Shown here piece after piece: positions 44,581-54,350 of a stretch of 64,000 nucleotides of DNA. The notes below the pieces were generated by a model. That model was not told where the DNA came from and searched no databases. It saw only the letters and a program-made list of their open reading frames with translations. Source of the DNA: MH13 sp040219355 (lineage in GTDB: Bacteria; Pseudomonadota; Alphaproteobacteria; Rhizobiales; MH13); NCBI GenBank assembly GCA_040219355.1, contig JAVJSN010000003.1, positions 1-64,000 of the forward strand, in the 5' to 3' direction. The stretch's first letter is position 1; each line of letters opens with the position of its first letter. The position numbers and the translations under genes are program-made.

Positions 44581-45999
44581 ATGGCCAAGCGACGATCCAG
44601 TTTCATTTGCCAGAACTGCGGCACCGAACATCCGCGCTGGATTGGCAAATGCGACGGCTGCGGTGCCTGGAACTCACTGGTTGAAGAAAGCGTATCGGGT
44701 GGTGGTGGCGCCCTTGGTGGCCCCGCAAAGGGTTCAGCAGTCAAAGGACGCGCGGTGGGCTTGTCCTCGCTCGATCATGTGGAAGAGCCTATTCCTCGCC
44801 TGGCATCTGGCATGACGGAGCTCGACCGGGTCACGGGTGGCGGGTTTGTGCGCGGCTCTGCTCTGTTGGTCGGTGGAGACCCCGGTATCGGAAAATCCAC
44901 GCTTCTGATGCAAGTGACCGCAGCGCTGGCGCAACGCAACGCGCGCGTGATCTACGTCTCCGGTGAAGAGGCGCTGGGCCAAATTCGCTTGCGTGCCGAA
45001 CGATTGGGCGTCAGCCAAGCGCCGGTCGCCATCGCCTCCGAAACCAATCTGGAAGACATTCTGGCGACGCTCGAAGACGGGCCGCAACCCGATCTGGTGG
45101 TGCTTGATTCCATCCAAACCCTGTGGAGTGCAGGCGTTGATAGTGCGCCGGGCACAGTGACCCAGGTTCGCGCTTGCGCGCAGCAGGTGATCCGCTACGC
45201 CAAACGAACGGGTGCCTGCGTTATCCTTGTTGGTCATGTCACCAAGGATGGACAGATCGCGGGGCCGCGCGTGGTAGAGCATATGGTCGATGCGGTGCTT
45301 TATTTTGAGGGCGATCGCACCCACCATTTCCGCGTGCTGCGCGGGGTGAAGAACCGCTTCGGAGCGACAGACGAGATCGGCGTCTTTGAGATGACCGGCA
45401 CCGGCCTGCAAGAGGTGCAAAATCCATCTGAACTTTTTCTGGGCGACCGTTTGGTGGAAACGCCAGGATCTGTGGTGTTTGCAGGGATTGAGGGCACGCG
45501 GCCCATTCTGGTGGAAATCCAGGCGCTTGTGGCTCCATCTTCGCTTGGCACGCCGCGGCGTGCCGTGGTCGGCTGGGACTCCAACAGGCTGGCCATGGTG
45601 CTGGCCGTGTTGGAAGCGCGCTGCGGTGTGCGGTTTTCAGGCCATGACGTCTACCTGGCTGTAGCCGGGGGGCTTCGTCTGAACGAACCAGCCGCCGATC
45701 TGGCGGTGGCGGCAGCGTTGGTGGCCTCGCTCACCGGGCTTTCTCTGCCCTCCAAGCAGGTCTATTTCGGCGAGATTGGGCTATCGGGCGCCATTCGCTC
45801 GGCCCCTCAGGCGGTGTTGCGCATGAAAGAAGCTGCAAGGCTCGGCTTTGAAGAGGCCATCACCGCGCCGCTTGCCAAAGAACGCGATGCCAAAACCGGC
45901 CTGCAGCTCAACGCTCATACACGTTTGGAATCGCTGGTCGCCGATTTGGCTGCTGCAGCGGCTTCGTCGGGGAACGCGCTTCAACAGGCCGCCGAGTAG
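44581..45999 (+). CDS. radA: DNA repair protein RadA
   Basis: The 472-residue RecA paralogue processes branched recombination intermediates. An N-terminal C4 zinc finger (CQNCGTEHPRWIGKCDGCG) is followed by Walker A GGDPGIGKSTLLMQ, the RadA-specific KNRFG in GVKNRFGATDEIG, and a C-terminal Lon-protease-like domain (LAVAGGLRLNEPAADLAVAAAL). Start ATG at 44581 or GTG at 44575. It follows alr after ~90 bases. Confidence 0.96.
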   Translation: MAKRRSSFICQNCGTEHPRWIGKCDGCGAWNSLVEESVSGGGGALGGPAKGSAVKGRAVGLSSLDHVEEPIPRLASGMTELDRVTGGGFVRGSALLVGGDPGIGKSTLLMQVTAALAQRNARVIYVSGEEALGQIRLRAERLGVSQAPVAIASETNLEDILATLEDGPQPDLVVLDSIQTLWSAGVDSAPGTVTQVRACAQQVIRYAKRTGACVILVGHVTKDGQIAGPRVVEHMVDAVLYFEGDRTHHFRVLRGVKNRFGATDEIGVFEMTGTGLQEVQNPSELFLGDRLVETPGSVVFAGIEGTRPILVEIQALVAPSSLGTPRRAVVGWDSNRLAMVLAVLEARCGVRFSGHDVYLAVAGGLRLNEPAADLAVAAALVASLTGLSLPSKQVYFGEIGLSGAIRSAPQAVLRMKEAARLGFEEAITAPLAKERDAKTGLQLNAHTRLESLVADLAAAAASSGNALQQAAE

Positions 46000-46267
46000 G
46001 CCCATCCCACAACTTGGTCCTGCCTTGGCGTGGTGTTTCGAAAGCCTGCGCATGGTGTGCACACGCACATTGAAGGCCAAACTGATCGGCTTACCTTAGG
46101 TCACATGGTGATTTGTGACGCCGCTGTGACGCTCTTGCACTTGAACGACATGCGGGATCGTGAAAAGGACGATGCGGCTGTTGGCCTTCGCATCTTGAAC
46201 TGCTTGAGCGTGCGCGAGGTTATGCCCCCCATTTTGCCGCGACCACCACGTTAAGAGGCCTTATTCG

Positions 46268-46819
46268 ATGACGCTCACCATTCTTGATGGGATCGTTTTG
46301 TCGGTCGTACTGCTTTCCGCTGTTCTGGCGATGATGCGCGGTTTTCTGCGCGAGGTGCTCTCTATCGGCTCTTGGGTGGCTGCCGCTGCTGGCGCGTATT
46401 TTCTCTACCCAATGCTGTTGCCGTTTGCCAAACAGTACATCACCGAGGATGTGTTCGCGACGGCAGCCGTCATCGGCATTTTGTTCTTCCTGATTTTGAT
46501 CATCGTCTCTTACCTGACGATGAAGCTGTCGGATGTCGTGGCCGATTCGGCGATCGGGCCGCTCGACCGAACGCTTGGGTTTATTTATGGGGCAGCGCGC
46601 GCGGTTCTTTTGTTCGTCATCGCCGCGCTGTTCTTCAATTTTTTCATCCCAGAAAACCCTCCCCAGTGGGTGGCTGACTCGCGTTCCAAGCCATTCCTGG
46701 ATGATTTGGGGGCAGAGTTGCTTGCCATCTTGCCAGATGATCCCGAAGGGCAGATCATTGATCGTATTCGTGGCAATGATGATGAAGATGAAACGGCTGT
46801 TCCCAGCACCGGAACGTGA
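46268..46819 (+). CDS. cvpA: CvpA family membrane protein
   Basis: The 183-residue protein has four hydrophobic segments (LTILDGIVLSVVLLSAVLAM, the RGFLREVLSIGSWVAA family stretch, then two more to ~130). The C-terminal ~50 residues are acidic and soluble. CvpA lies beside purF in many proteobacteria, as here; its role is unclear, with links to envelope stress and, in E. coli, colicin V production. GAGG precedes the ATG. Confidence 0.9.
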   Translation: MTLTILDGIVLSVVLLSAVLAMMRGFLREVLSIGSWVAAAAGAYFLYPMLLPFAKQYITEDVFATAAVIGILFFLILIIVSYLTMKLSDVVADSAIGPLDRTLGFIYGAARAVLLFVIAALFFNFFIPENPPQWVADSRSKPFLDDLGAELLAILPDDPEGQIIDRIRGNDDEDETAVPSTGT

Positions 46820-46905
46820 TGATTAGGTGCTGGCGCATTGCGGAATGTGTGACCGCCGCTAACCTTATAATGCCACACGACGCCATCGCTGAAAGGGCCT
46901 GACCC

Positions 46906-48351
46906 ATGGTCGCCTACACTGCGCACGATGATCACTTTCATGATGAGTGCGGCGTCTTTGGTGTTTTTGGACATCCCGATGCAGCTGCGCTGACTGCCCT
47001 TGGACTGCACGCTCTGCAACATCGCGGCCAGGAAGCGGCCGGTATCGTTTCTTTCGACGGCCTGCAATTTTTCTCCGAACGCCATATTGGCCTGGTCGGG
47101 GATCGATTTTCCAAACCGGATGTTCTCGGACGCCTGAAGGGCGACCGCACCATTGGCCATGTGCGCTACTCCACCGCCGGTGGTGCTGGCCTGCGCAATG
47201 TGCAGCCGCTGTTTGCTGAGTTCGCCGGTGGCGGGTTCGCGGTCGCGCACAATGGCAACCTCACCAACGCCCACAAATTGCAGATCAAGCTGCGCCAGGG
47301 CGGCTCCATCTTCCAGTCGACGTCGGACACAGAGCCGATCATTCACTTGATCGCCACCAGTCAGGAAAAAAAGATCGTCGCGCGTCTAACCGACGCGCTG
47401 GGCCAGGTGGAAGGCGCCTATTCGCTGATCGCACTGACGGAAAAGAAGCTTATCGGCGTGCGCGATCCGCTGGGTGTGCGCCCACTGGTTCTTGGTATGA
47501 TCGATGATGCGCCTGTTCTGACCTCAGAAACCTGCGCACTTGATATCATCGGCGCGGATTTTGTCCGTGATATCGAGCCCGGCGAGATGGTGGTGATCAC
47601 GGAGGACGGTGTGGAGAGTTACCGGCCGTTTGATCCCAAGCCGTCACGGTTCTGTGTGTTTGAGTATGTTTATTTCGCCCGCCCCGACTCCATGGTCGAG
47701 GGGCGCAATGTCTACGCAGTGCGCAAAGAGATCGGTGCGGAACTCTCGCGTGAAGCGCCTGCGGATGTTGATCTGGTTATCCCGGTTCCTGACTCCGGCA
47801 CACCAGCGGCGATTGGTTATGCTGAAGCCTCTGGCATCCCGTTTGATTTGGGCATTGTGCGCAACCACTATGTTGGACGCACATTCATTGAGCCGACTGA
47901 TGCCATTCGCCATATGGGCGTGAAGTTAAAGCTCAACCCCAACCGGCTTTTGCTAGAGGGCAAACGGGTTGTTTTGGTGGATGATTCCATCGTCCGCGGC
48001 ACCACGTCGAAAAAGATCGTGCAGATGGTGCGCGATGCCGGTGCGCGCGAGGTGCACATGCGCGTCGCCAGCCCGCCAACGCGCGATGCTTGCTATTACG
48101 GGGTTGATACGCCCGAGCGCGACCAACTCATCGCCTCCAGCCAAACGATTGACGAAATTGGCAAATCCATCGGCGTGGACAGTTTGGGTTTCCTTACCAT
48201 TGATGGGCTTTATCGCGCTCTGGGGGAAGCGCGCCGCAATGGCGATGCACCGCAATTTTGCGATGCCTGTTTTACTGGGGACTATCCGACCCCCCTCACC
48301 GACCGCACAGAAAAGACCGCAAACCGCCTGCGGCTTGTCGAAGCTGACTGA
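46906..48351 (+). CDS. purF: Amidophosphoribosyltransferase
   Basis: The 481-residue enzyme performs the first committed purine step, forming phosphoribosylamine from PRPP and glutamine. A 14-residue propeptide precedes Cys15 (HDECGVFGVFG), the expected N-terminal nucleophile after processing. The PRPP loop is VVLVDDSIVRGTTSKKIV. SYRPFDPKPSRFCVFEYVYFARPDS matches the family. A TATAAT hexamer at 46866 could be a -10 element. It is 86 bases after cvpA. Confidence 0.97.
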   Translation: MVAYTAHDDHFHDECGVFGVFGHPDAAALTALGLHALQHRGQEAAGIVSFDGLQFFSERHIGLVGDRFSKPDVLGRLKGDRTIGHVRYSTAGGAGLRNVQPLFAEFAGGGFAVAHNGNLTNAHKLQIKLRQGGSIFQSTSDTEPIIHLIATSQEKKIVARLTDALGQVEGAYSLIALTEKKLIGVRDPLGVRPLVLGMIDDAPVLTSETCALDIIGADFVRDIEPGEMVVITEDGVESYRPFDPKPSRFCVFEYVYFARPDSMVEGRNVYAVRKEIGAELSREAPADVDLVIPVPDSGTPAAIGYAEASGIPFDLGIVRNHYVGRTFIEPTDAIRHMGVKLKLNPNRLLLEGKRVVLVDDSIVRGTTSKKIVQMVRDAGAREVHMRVASPPTRDACYYGVDTPERDQLIASSQTIDEIGKSIGVDSLGFLTIDGLYRALGEARRNGDAPQFCDACFTGDYPTPLTDRTEKTANRLRLVEAD

Positions 48352-48365
48352 TACCTGGACCTTTC

Positions 48366-49115
48366 ATGAACCAACCTGCCAATGATGATACTCAGCCGGT
48401 GATCCAGCCCGGCTCATCCGACGCTCGTGTTGTTGTGGTCACCGGCGCCTCGCGCGGGATCGGATACGCCATCGCCAAAGCGTTTGGTGCGACCGGCGCT
48501 CATGTTGTTGCGGTGGCGCGCACCACCGGCGGACTGGAAGAGCTGGATGACGTGATCAGAGCCTCTGGTGGCTCGACAACGCTGGTGCCGTTGGATTTGA
48601 AAGATCATGACGCCATCGACCGCATGGGCCTTGCGCTGTACGAACGCTTTGGCCGGGTTGATGTGCTGATTGGAAACGCGGCTGTTCTCGGCGTCATCAC
48701 ACCGTTGGGACATTTGAAGCCAAAGGATTTTGAGACGCTGATGGCTGTCAACGTGACGGCCAATTACCGCCTGATCCGCTCCATGGATCCTCTGTTGCGT
48801 CAGTCCGAGGCGGGACGCGCGGTGTTTCTAACCTGCGAGGCTGGGCAGGCATCCAAGCCGTTCTGGGGTGGCTATGCGGCAAGCAAAGCAGCGCTGGAAT
48901 CTATGGTGCGCACCTATGCGGCTGAAATGATCAACACGTCGGTTAGGGTGAACCTGTTTAACCCCGGCCCGGTACGCACCGCGCTTCGCGGCAAAGCAGT
49001 GCCAGGCGAGAACCAGGCTGCTCTGCCCATGCCAGAGGACGTCATTGCGCCAGTAATGGAGCTCACCAGCCCACACTACGCAGAGACAGGTCTGCTCCAC
49101 CAAGGCGCTCGCTAG
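48366..49115 (+). CDS. Short-chain dehydrogenase with Cys in place of catalytic Ser
   Basis: The 249-residue SDR has the NAD(P) loop VVTGASRGIGYAIAKAFG, a GNAAV motif (variant NNAG) and YAASK as catalytic Tyr/Lys. Thirteen residues before the Tyr, where Ser normally stands, the sequence is LTCEAG with Cys. The substrate is unknown. It follows purF after 14 bases on the same strand and converges on der. SDRs in this position after purF occur in other rhizobia. Confidence 0.88.
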   Translation: MNQPANDDTQPVIQPGSSDARVVVVTGASRGIGYAIAKAFGATGAHVVAVARTTGGLEELDDVIRASGGSTTLVPLDLKDHDAIDRMGLALYERFGRVDVLIGNAAVLGVITPLGHLKPKDFETLMAVNVTANYRLIRSMDPLLRQSEAGRAVFLTCEAGQASKPFWGGYAASKAALESMVRTYAAEMINTSVRVNLFNPGPVRTALRGKAVPGENQAALPMPEDVIAPVMELTSPHYAETGLLHQGAR

Positions 49116-49127
49116 TTAAGTTCGACG

Positions 49128-50585
49128 CTAGCTAATTTTACGCTTTTTGGCTTTCGCCTCATAGGGGTTGTTGCCCTTGCGCATCAGCACGCGTAGCGGC
49201 ACACCCGGCAGGTCAAACGTCTCACGCAGACCGTTCACCAAATAACGCGTGTAGCTGCCTGGCAGTGCATCAGGGCGCGAGCAAAACACCGCAAAGGTCG
49301 GCGGACGGGCTTTGGCCTGCGTCATGTAACGCAACTTCAACCGTCGCCCCGAAACGGCGGGCGGCGGATGCTGCTGAAGCGCGGCGGAGAGCCACCGGTT
49401 GAGCGCGGCAGTGGAAACACGACGGTTCCACACATCATCCATTTTCAGCACCGCGTGCATCAAGGCTTCGGTGCCCTTGCCGGTCAGGCCAGAAAGCGGC
49501 ACCAGCGGCGCGCCACGCACCTGCGGCAGCAAGCGGGCCAGCTCTTCCTCACACTCTTTGAGGAACGAGTCCTTATGTTTCACCAAGTCCCATTTGTTGA
49601 GGCCGAAGACCAGCGCCCTACCTTCACGGGCGACGAGATCGGCGATCTGAAGGTCCTGTTTTTCAAATGGGTGCTCAGCATCCATCAGGATAACGACGCA
49701 TTCGGCGAACTGGATAGCGTGCAGCGCATCGGCCACTGAGAGCTTTTCCAGCTTCTCCTGCACGCGCGCTTTTTTGCGCATGCCAGCGGTATCAAACAGC
49801 TTGAACGGGCGATCCTGAAACACCCAATCCACTGAAATGGTATCGCGGGTGATGCCTGCTTCTGGGCCAGTCAGCAGGCGCTCGTCGCCAAGCAAATTGT
49901 TCACCAGCGTGGATTTGCCGGCGTTTGGGCGACCGACAATTGCCACTCTCAAAGGATGGGTGCGCGGCGCTGCTTCGATAATATCGGGCGCATCTTCATC
50001 CTCTTCGTCCCATTCGGGCTCAAGGATGTCGGCTGTGGCCGATTGCGGCGTGCTTGCTGCGTTCTCAGCAAGGCGAGTGAAATGCCCATCCAATGCTTGG
50101 AACAGATCGGCCATGCCCTCGTTGTGCTCTGCGGAGATCGCCACCGGTTCGCCTAGGCCGAGCTCAAACGCCTCATAGAGGCCATCCATGCCCTTGCGAC
50201 CTTCCACCTTGTTAGCAACGAGCACAGTCTTGTCACCAAAGCGGCGCATGAGGTTTGCGAACTCTGCATCGGTTGGGGTGAGACCAGCGCGCGCATCAAT
50301 CACGAAAAGGCAAACATCAGCCTCTTCGATCGCGCGTTCGGTTTGCACGCGCATACGGCCTTGCAGTGAGCTGGCGTCGGCTTCTTCAAGCCCAGCGGTG
50401 TCGACCAGCGTGAACGACAAATCGCCCAGCTTGGCATCGCCCTCACGGCGGTCGCGTGTCACCCCAGGCGTGTCGTCCACCAGCGCCAAGCGCTTGCCAA
50501 CCAGCCGATTGAACAGCGTTGATTTGCCAACATTGGGCCGCCCGACAATCGCAACAACTGGCGGGGCAGGAAGGGCGGTGCTCAT
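49128..50585 (-). CDS. der: Ribosome-assembly GTPase Der (EngA)
   Basis: The 485-residue tandem GTPase helps mature the 50S subunit. The first G domain has GRPNVGKSTLFN and LVDTAGLEE, and the second GRPNAGKSTLVN and LFDTAGMRKKAR. The acidic linker (~165-205) contains DEEDEDAPD. The KH-like C-terminal domain ends with the basic PYEAKAKKRK. It lies downstream of the BamB-like gene by eight bases, as der lies downstream of bamB in E. coli. Confidence 0.97.
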   Translation of the reverse strand: MSTALPAPPVVAIVGRPNVGKSTLFNRLVGKRLALVDDTPGVTRDRREGDAKLGDLSFTLVDTAGLEEADASSLQGRMRVQTERAIEEADVCLFVIDARAGLTPTDAEFANLMRRFGDKTVLVANKVEGRKGMDGLYEAFELGLGEPVAISAEHNEGMADLFQALDGHFTRLAENAASTPQSATADILEPEWDEEDEDAPDIIEAAPRTHPLRVAIVGRPNAGKSTLVNNLLGDERLLTGPEAGITRDTISVDWVFQDRPFKLFDTAGMRKKARVQEKLEKLSVADALHAIQFAECVVILMDAEHPFEKQDLQIADLVAREGRALVFGLNKWDLVKHKDSFLKECEEELARLLPQVRGAPLVPLSGLTGKGTEALMHAVLKMDDVWNRRVSTAALNRWLSAALQQHPPPAVSGRRLKLRYMTQAKARPPTFAVFCSRPDALPGSYTRYLVNGLRETFDLPGVPLRVLMRKGNNPYEAKAKKRKIS

Positions 50586-50593
50586 GATTGGCG

Positions 50594-51922
50594 TCAGTTC
50601 AAGCTTAGCAAGGTGCCATCAGCAGCCAGCGCCAGCAGACGACCGCCCGCCGCGATGGGCCTCAGGAAGATGTCTTCACCTGTCGAGGTTGTGCCAAGCA
50701 CTTCACCATTGGAAGGGTTCACCCGCAGCACATTGCCTTCGCTGGATGCCAGGAAAAGCACGTTGTCGGCCAGCGCAGGGCCGGCCCACTTTTCTTGGCC
50801 TTCACCGGTGCCACCAGGCAGGCGTGTCGCCCACAGAATGTCGCCGGTAGAACGGGAAAGCGCCATAAGGCGGCCCTCCAAATCAACCAGGAAGACAACA
50901 TCGCCAGCGACAATGGGTGTATGGACGGAGCCGACATTGGTTTCCCACTGGCGGTTGCCGGAGTCCAGACCCACCGAAATGGTGCGCCCGCCTACGCCGG
51001 TGGCGATGACGGAGCCGCCGGCGATCACAGGGCTTGCAACCAGATCACGCAGACCCGACAGCGCCTGATAGCGTGCCCCGGTGACCACAGCATCAGCCCA
51101 GCGTGGCTCGCCATCGGCTGCATTCAAGGCAACAATCTCACCGGACGAGTAAGGCACAATGACCGTGTTGCCGGAGACGGCGGGCGTGCCCGAACCAAGC
51201 AAACCAGCGGTTGCCGGAACGCCGCGGAAACGCCAGCGCTCCGTGCCATCGGTGGCTGAGAGAGCCAAAACGGTGTTGGACTGGGTGATCACATAGACCT
51301 GGTCACCGGAAAATGTTGGAGCGGAAAGCGCAGGTGTGTCCAGATCAATGGCCCAAGCGGTCTGACCGGACCCTGCATCCAGCGCAAACAGTTGGCCAAA
51401 GCCTGTGGCGGCAAACACGCGACCACCGCCAAGGGCGACACCGCCGGCGCCAACTTGGCCGTCTTCGTCTTCAGGGCGCAGATCACGGCGCCAGCTTTGG
51501 CTACCACCAGAAATCGCAACAGCCGTCACATTGCCGTTGGGATCATACACATAGGCGCGTCCACCAGCCACGACCGGCAAAGCAGCCATGCGCACGCGGC
51601 GGTTGCCGGAAACCACGCCAGCTTGCGCGCTCCAGGTTTGGGCACCTGACAGCGACACATGCCCAGGATTGTTGGCGGCGTTGCCGCCGGGCTGCGGCCA
51701 GTCGATGGCGCCAGAGGCACCAGGAATGGAAACCGTTGTGTTGGTGACCGCGAGTACCGGATCAGCAGCGCTGCCAACCGCGCGACGCTCACCGGGAATC
51801 GGTGGATCTTCCCGGCTGAACGGGTTCAAATTGTCCAGCGTATCGCCAACGCTGCTGGCGCACCCGGCAAGCAGAGGTCCAACACAGAAAGCCAGGGTCA
51901 ATGGTTTGAGGAGTGAACGCAT
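50594..51922 (-). CDS. bamB: PQQ-repeat outer-membrane lipoprotein, BamB-like
   Basis: The 442-residue protein has a lipobox LLAGC with lipidated Cys21. Repeated beta-propeller blades follow, with recurring GRVFAATGFGQLFALDAGSGQTAW-like Ala/Gly/Trp repeats. Length and gene order (yfgM-like, bamB-like, der) match the E. coli locus, so it is probably the BAM complex scaffold BamB. Identity rests on synteny and repeats, since PQQ-type propellers also occur in dehydrogenases, which are much larger. Confidence 0.85.
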   Translation of the reverse strand: MRSLLKPLTLAFCVGPLLAGCASSVGDTLDNLNPFSREDPPIPGERRAVGSAADPVLAVTNTTVSIPGASGAIDWPQPGGNAANNPGHVSLSGAQTWSAQAGVVSGNRRVRMAALPVVAGGRAYVYDPNGNVTAVAISGGSQSWRRDLRPEDEDGQVGAGGVALGGGRVFAATGFGQLFALDAGSGQTAWAIDLDTPALSAPTFSGDQVYVITQSNTVLALSATDGTERWRFRGVPATAGLLGSGTPAVSGNTVIVPYSSGEIVALNAADGEPRWADAVVTGARYQALSGLRDLVASPVIAGGSVIATGVGGRTISVGLDSGNRQWETNVGSVHTPIVAGDVVFLVDLEGRLMALSRSTGDILWATRLPGGTGEGQEKWAGPALADNVLFLASSEGNVLRVNPSNGEVLGTTSTGEDIFLRPIAAGGRLLALAADGTLLSLN

Positions 51923-51937
51923 AAAACTAAATCCTCG

Positions 51938-52603
51938 TTAGCTGCTGGAAGCGCTGGTGCCATCGCTGGCCAGCACGTCAAGCGCAACACGGGCGCGAGA
52001 GCGCACAGGTTCGGGGCTGGCGAAATCACCAACCAATTCCAAGAAAAGCGCGAGCGCTTGCTCACGATTGCCAGCCTTCATGGCGGCAAAGGCGCGAATC
52101 TCTCGCGCCGAAAAGGAGAACGGGTTGGTCGCTTCCGACAAGGGCAACAATAGGCCTTCGATGTCGGCAGCGGCACCATGATCAAGCAGAAGATAGCCAA
52201 GGCGAATACGCGCGACATCACGCACCAAGGGGTCGATGCTGGCATCATCCACCAGCGCCTGGAAACTGGCGATGGCGCCATCATAATCATCTTGCTGCGC
52301 CAAGGTGCTTGCCGAGCGGAAGCGCGCCAAGGCGGCGTAACCGCCCGGTCCATCGGCTGCAATGGCATCAAATGCGGCGATGCCCTCTTGTGGGTTTTCT
52401 TCAACCAAAGCGATGGCATCGAGGAAACTGTCGCCTGCTGCGGCTGCCTGCGAGGTGGTATACGCCTCGTAGCCCCGCCAAGCGGCAACGCCAAGCACCA
52501 GAACAATGGCCCCACCAATCACATATTTGCCAAAACGATCCCAGATCCGCTTGGCGCGGTCTTTACGGATGTCTTCTTCAATTTCACTGAAAATATCGGT
52601 CAT
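51938..52603 (-). CDS. YfgM-like TPR membrane protein
   Basis: The 221-residue protein has a short cytoplasmic start (IFSEIEEDIRKDRAKRIWDRFG), one membrane helix (~27-45) and a periplasmic helical-repeat domain rich in Ala (GGYAALARFRSASTLAQQDDYDGAIASFQ is a TPR-like pair). E. coli YfgM is an ancillary SecYEG/PpiD-associated chaperone component encoded next to bamB and der. Gene order here is the same. Stop and bamB start are 15 bases apart. Confidence 0.85.
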   Translation of the reverse strand: MTDIFSEIEEDIRKDRAKRIWDRFGKYVIGGAIVLVLGVAAWRGYEAYTTSQAAAAGDSFLDAIALVEENPQEGIAAFDAIAADGPGGYAALARFRSASTLAQQDDYDGAIASFQALVDDASIDPLVRDVARIRLGYLLLDHGAAADIEGLLLPLSEATNPFSFSAREIRAFAAMKAGNREQALALFLELVGDFASPEPVRSRARVALDVLASDGTSASSS

Positions 52604-52750
52604 GAATGCCTATTTGGGCCTTTGCTCATCGTGCCCCACGGTGTGCGGCGGACCATAGTGTTTGTTCGTTGTCGCTGCAATCGGCTGCGGGCCACACAAT
52701 GACACTCAATTGCGCGCAAGGTTTACGCGCCAATGCGTGCTGCAAGGCGG

Positions 52751-53572
52751 CTATTTCTGCTTTCGGGCATAAACATGGTCAGGCCCAGGAAAAGATCGAT
52801 CACGCACGGCATCGGCGTAATTGGTCACAGCCTCTTCAATGTGTTCACGGATCGAACCGAACTTCTGCACGAATTTCGGCGTCCAATCATTGAGACCGAG
52901 CATATCCTCAAGCACCAGAATTTGCCCGTCGCAAGCCGGGGATGCACCGATCCCGATGGTAACGGTGGGAATGTCTTCGGTGATCTTGCGGGCAACCGGC
53001 TCCACCGTGCCCTCAATCACCATGGCAAACGCCCCAGCGTTGGAAATTGCCCAGGCATCGCGCTCGGTCTGGGCCTGGTTTTCCTCTGATTTGCCCTGAA
53101 CGCGGAAGCCACCCATGGTGTTGATGGCTTGTGGCGTCAGTCCAATATGTCCCATTACTGGAATGCCACGGCGGACCAGAAACTCGACCGTTTCGGCCAT
53201 GTGCTCGCCGCCTTCCATCTTAATGGCGCCCGCACCTGTTTCCTTCATAACGCGGGCGGCGGAATGAAATGCTTCTTCTTTGGAAGCTTCATACGATCCA
53301 AAGGGCATATCGACGACAACCAAGGCGCGTTGCGATCCACGCATCACCGCACGGCCCTGCACAATCATCATGTCGAGCGTGACGGGCACCGTGGATTCCA
53401 TGCCGTGCATGACCATGCCCAGCGAATCGCCGACGAGGATGAAATCGACATGGTCATCGAGAATCGAGGCGGTATGGGCGTGGTAGGCGGTGAGCGCGAC
53501 CACGGGATCGCCATTTTTGCGCTTGGCGATATCAACCGCCGTGATGCGGCGTTTGGCAGACTGAACAGACAT
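52751..53572 (-). CDS. panB: Ketopantoate hydroxymethyltransferase
   Basis: The 273-residue TIM-barrel enzyme of pantothenate synthesis transfers a hydroxymethyl group from methylene-THF. VALTAYHAHTASILDDHVDFILVGDSLGMVMHG holds the metal-binding Asp, and VMGHIGLTPQAINTMGGFRVQGK is the family signature. The start at 53572 (MSVQSAKRRITAVDIAKRK) fits the family; the long upstream frame to 53827 overlaps the NnrU gene. panC is not in the window. Confidence 0.95.
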   Translation of the reverse strand: MSVQSAKRRITAVDIAKRKNGDPVVALTAYHAHTASILDDHVDFILVGDSLGMVMHGMESTVPVTLDMMIVQGRAVMRGSQRALVVVDMPFGSYEASKEEAFHSAARVMKETGAGAIKMEGGEHMAETVEFLVRRGIPVMGHIGLTPQAINTMGGFRVQGKSEENQAQTERDAWAISNAGAFAMVIEGTVEPVARKITEDIPTVTIGIGASPACDGQILVLEDMLGLNDWTPKFVQKFGSIREHIEEAVTNYADAVRDRSFPGPDHVYARKQK

Positions 53573-53609
53573 CGGGGAAGCTCGGTTTAGAAAACGGGAT
53601 CGCAGGCTC

Positions 53610-54179
53610 TTAACCGATTGGAGCGACGCCGAACAGCCATTGATGGCCCCAAAGCAGCAAGACGACCCAAGCAACCGTGCCGACAACGACGGCGATGATG
53701 TCGCCGGTCCAGCCTGATGGGGCCACAGGATCATGCTCACCGCGGCGTTTGACAGCAATACGGTCCACCACCGCCCAGACCAGAAACGACCCAAACAACA
53801 CCAGGTGCACGCCCAGCCCATTGGCAAGCAGATGCGCTAAGGCCCAGATTTTTATGGAAACCAGCATCGGGTGCTTCAGCTTGGCCTTCAGCTTCGACGG
53901 AACATAGGCTGCGACCAAAAAAATCAGCGCTGGTAGCATCAGCACAATGGCGATATGCCGCGTCCAAACCGGTGGTGCCCAGACAAAACCCAAGCCTGCT
54001 TTGGCGGCCTGGTACCCGTAGATCATGGCAATGAATGATATCAGGGAAACCAGCGTGTAGACGCCCTTCCAAGCGCCTTCGCCATAAGAGGCGATGAATC
54101 GGCCTCGTTGCTGCGGGGCAAATATGCGCACTGAATGAATACCCAAAAAGATGATCAATCCGCCGAAAAACGCGATCAC
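53610..54179 (-). CDS. NnrU family membrane protein
   Basis: The ~189-residue protein has five or six membrane helices and the NnrU opening FFGGLIIFLGIHSVRIFAP. NnrU was named in denitrifiers, but homologs are widespread and resemble carotenoid isomerase/15-cis-zeta-carotene isomerase (Z-ISO) and NnrU-type haem proteins; no nitrite or nitric oxide reductase genes are nearby. GTG at 54179 behind GGGGA is preferred because the first helix then starts at once; ATG at 54296 is possible. Confidence 0.8.
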   Translation of the reverse strand: MIAFFGGLIIFLGIHSVRIFAPQQRGRFIASYGEGAWKGVYTLVSLISFIAMIYGYQAAKAGLGFVWAPPVWTRHIAIVLMLPALIFLVAAYVPSKLKAKLKHPMLVSIKIWALAHLLANGLGVHLVLFGSFLVWAVVDRIAVKRRGEHDPVAPSGWTGDIIAVVVGTVAWVVLLLWGHQWLFGVAPIG

Positions 54180-54350
54180 GCCTATCCCCAATCTCTTATT
54201 CTGTTGCCCGGGCGCATCAATCAGCGCCTTTGTGATGGAGAGCACTGCCCGACAAATGCAGATCGGGTTTACCCAACGTCCACGCTTGTGTTGCATTATG
54301 TTTCAGGGGCAGCAAGAGTTTGGCGTGCAGCTATTGTGGAGATTGGTGTG

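Noticed and set aside
46030..46254. 74-codon plus-strand frame between radA and cvpA
   Set aside because: No recognisable domain, and no partner or strong ribosome site; treated as spacer.
46838..46871. Sigma-70 promoter for purF (TTGCGG and TATAAT)
   Set aside because: The TATAAT is good, but the spacing to TTGCGG is 22 bases, too long for a standard promoter.
53573..53827. 85-codon N-terminal extension of panB
   Set aside because: Lies inside the NnrU gene and has no similarity to PanB; the start at 53572 fits the family.
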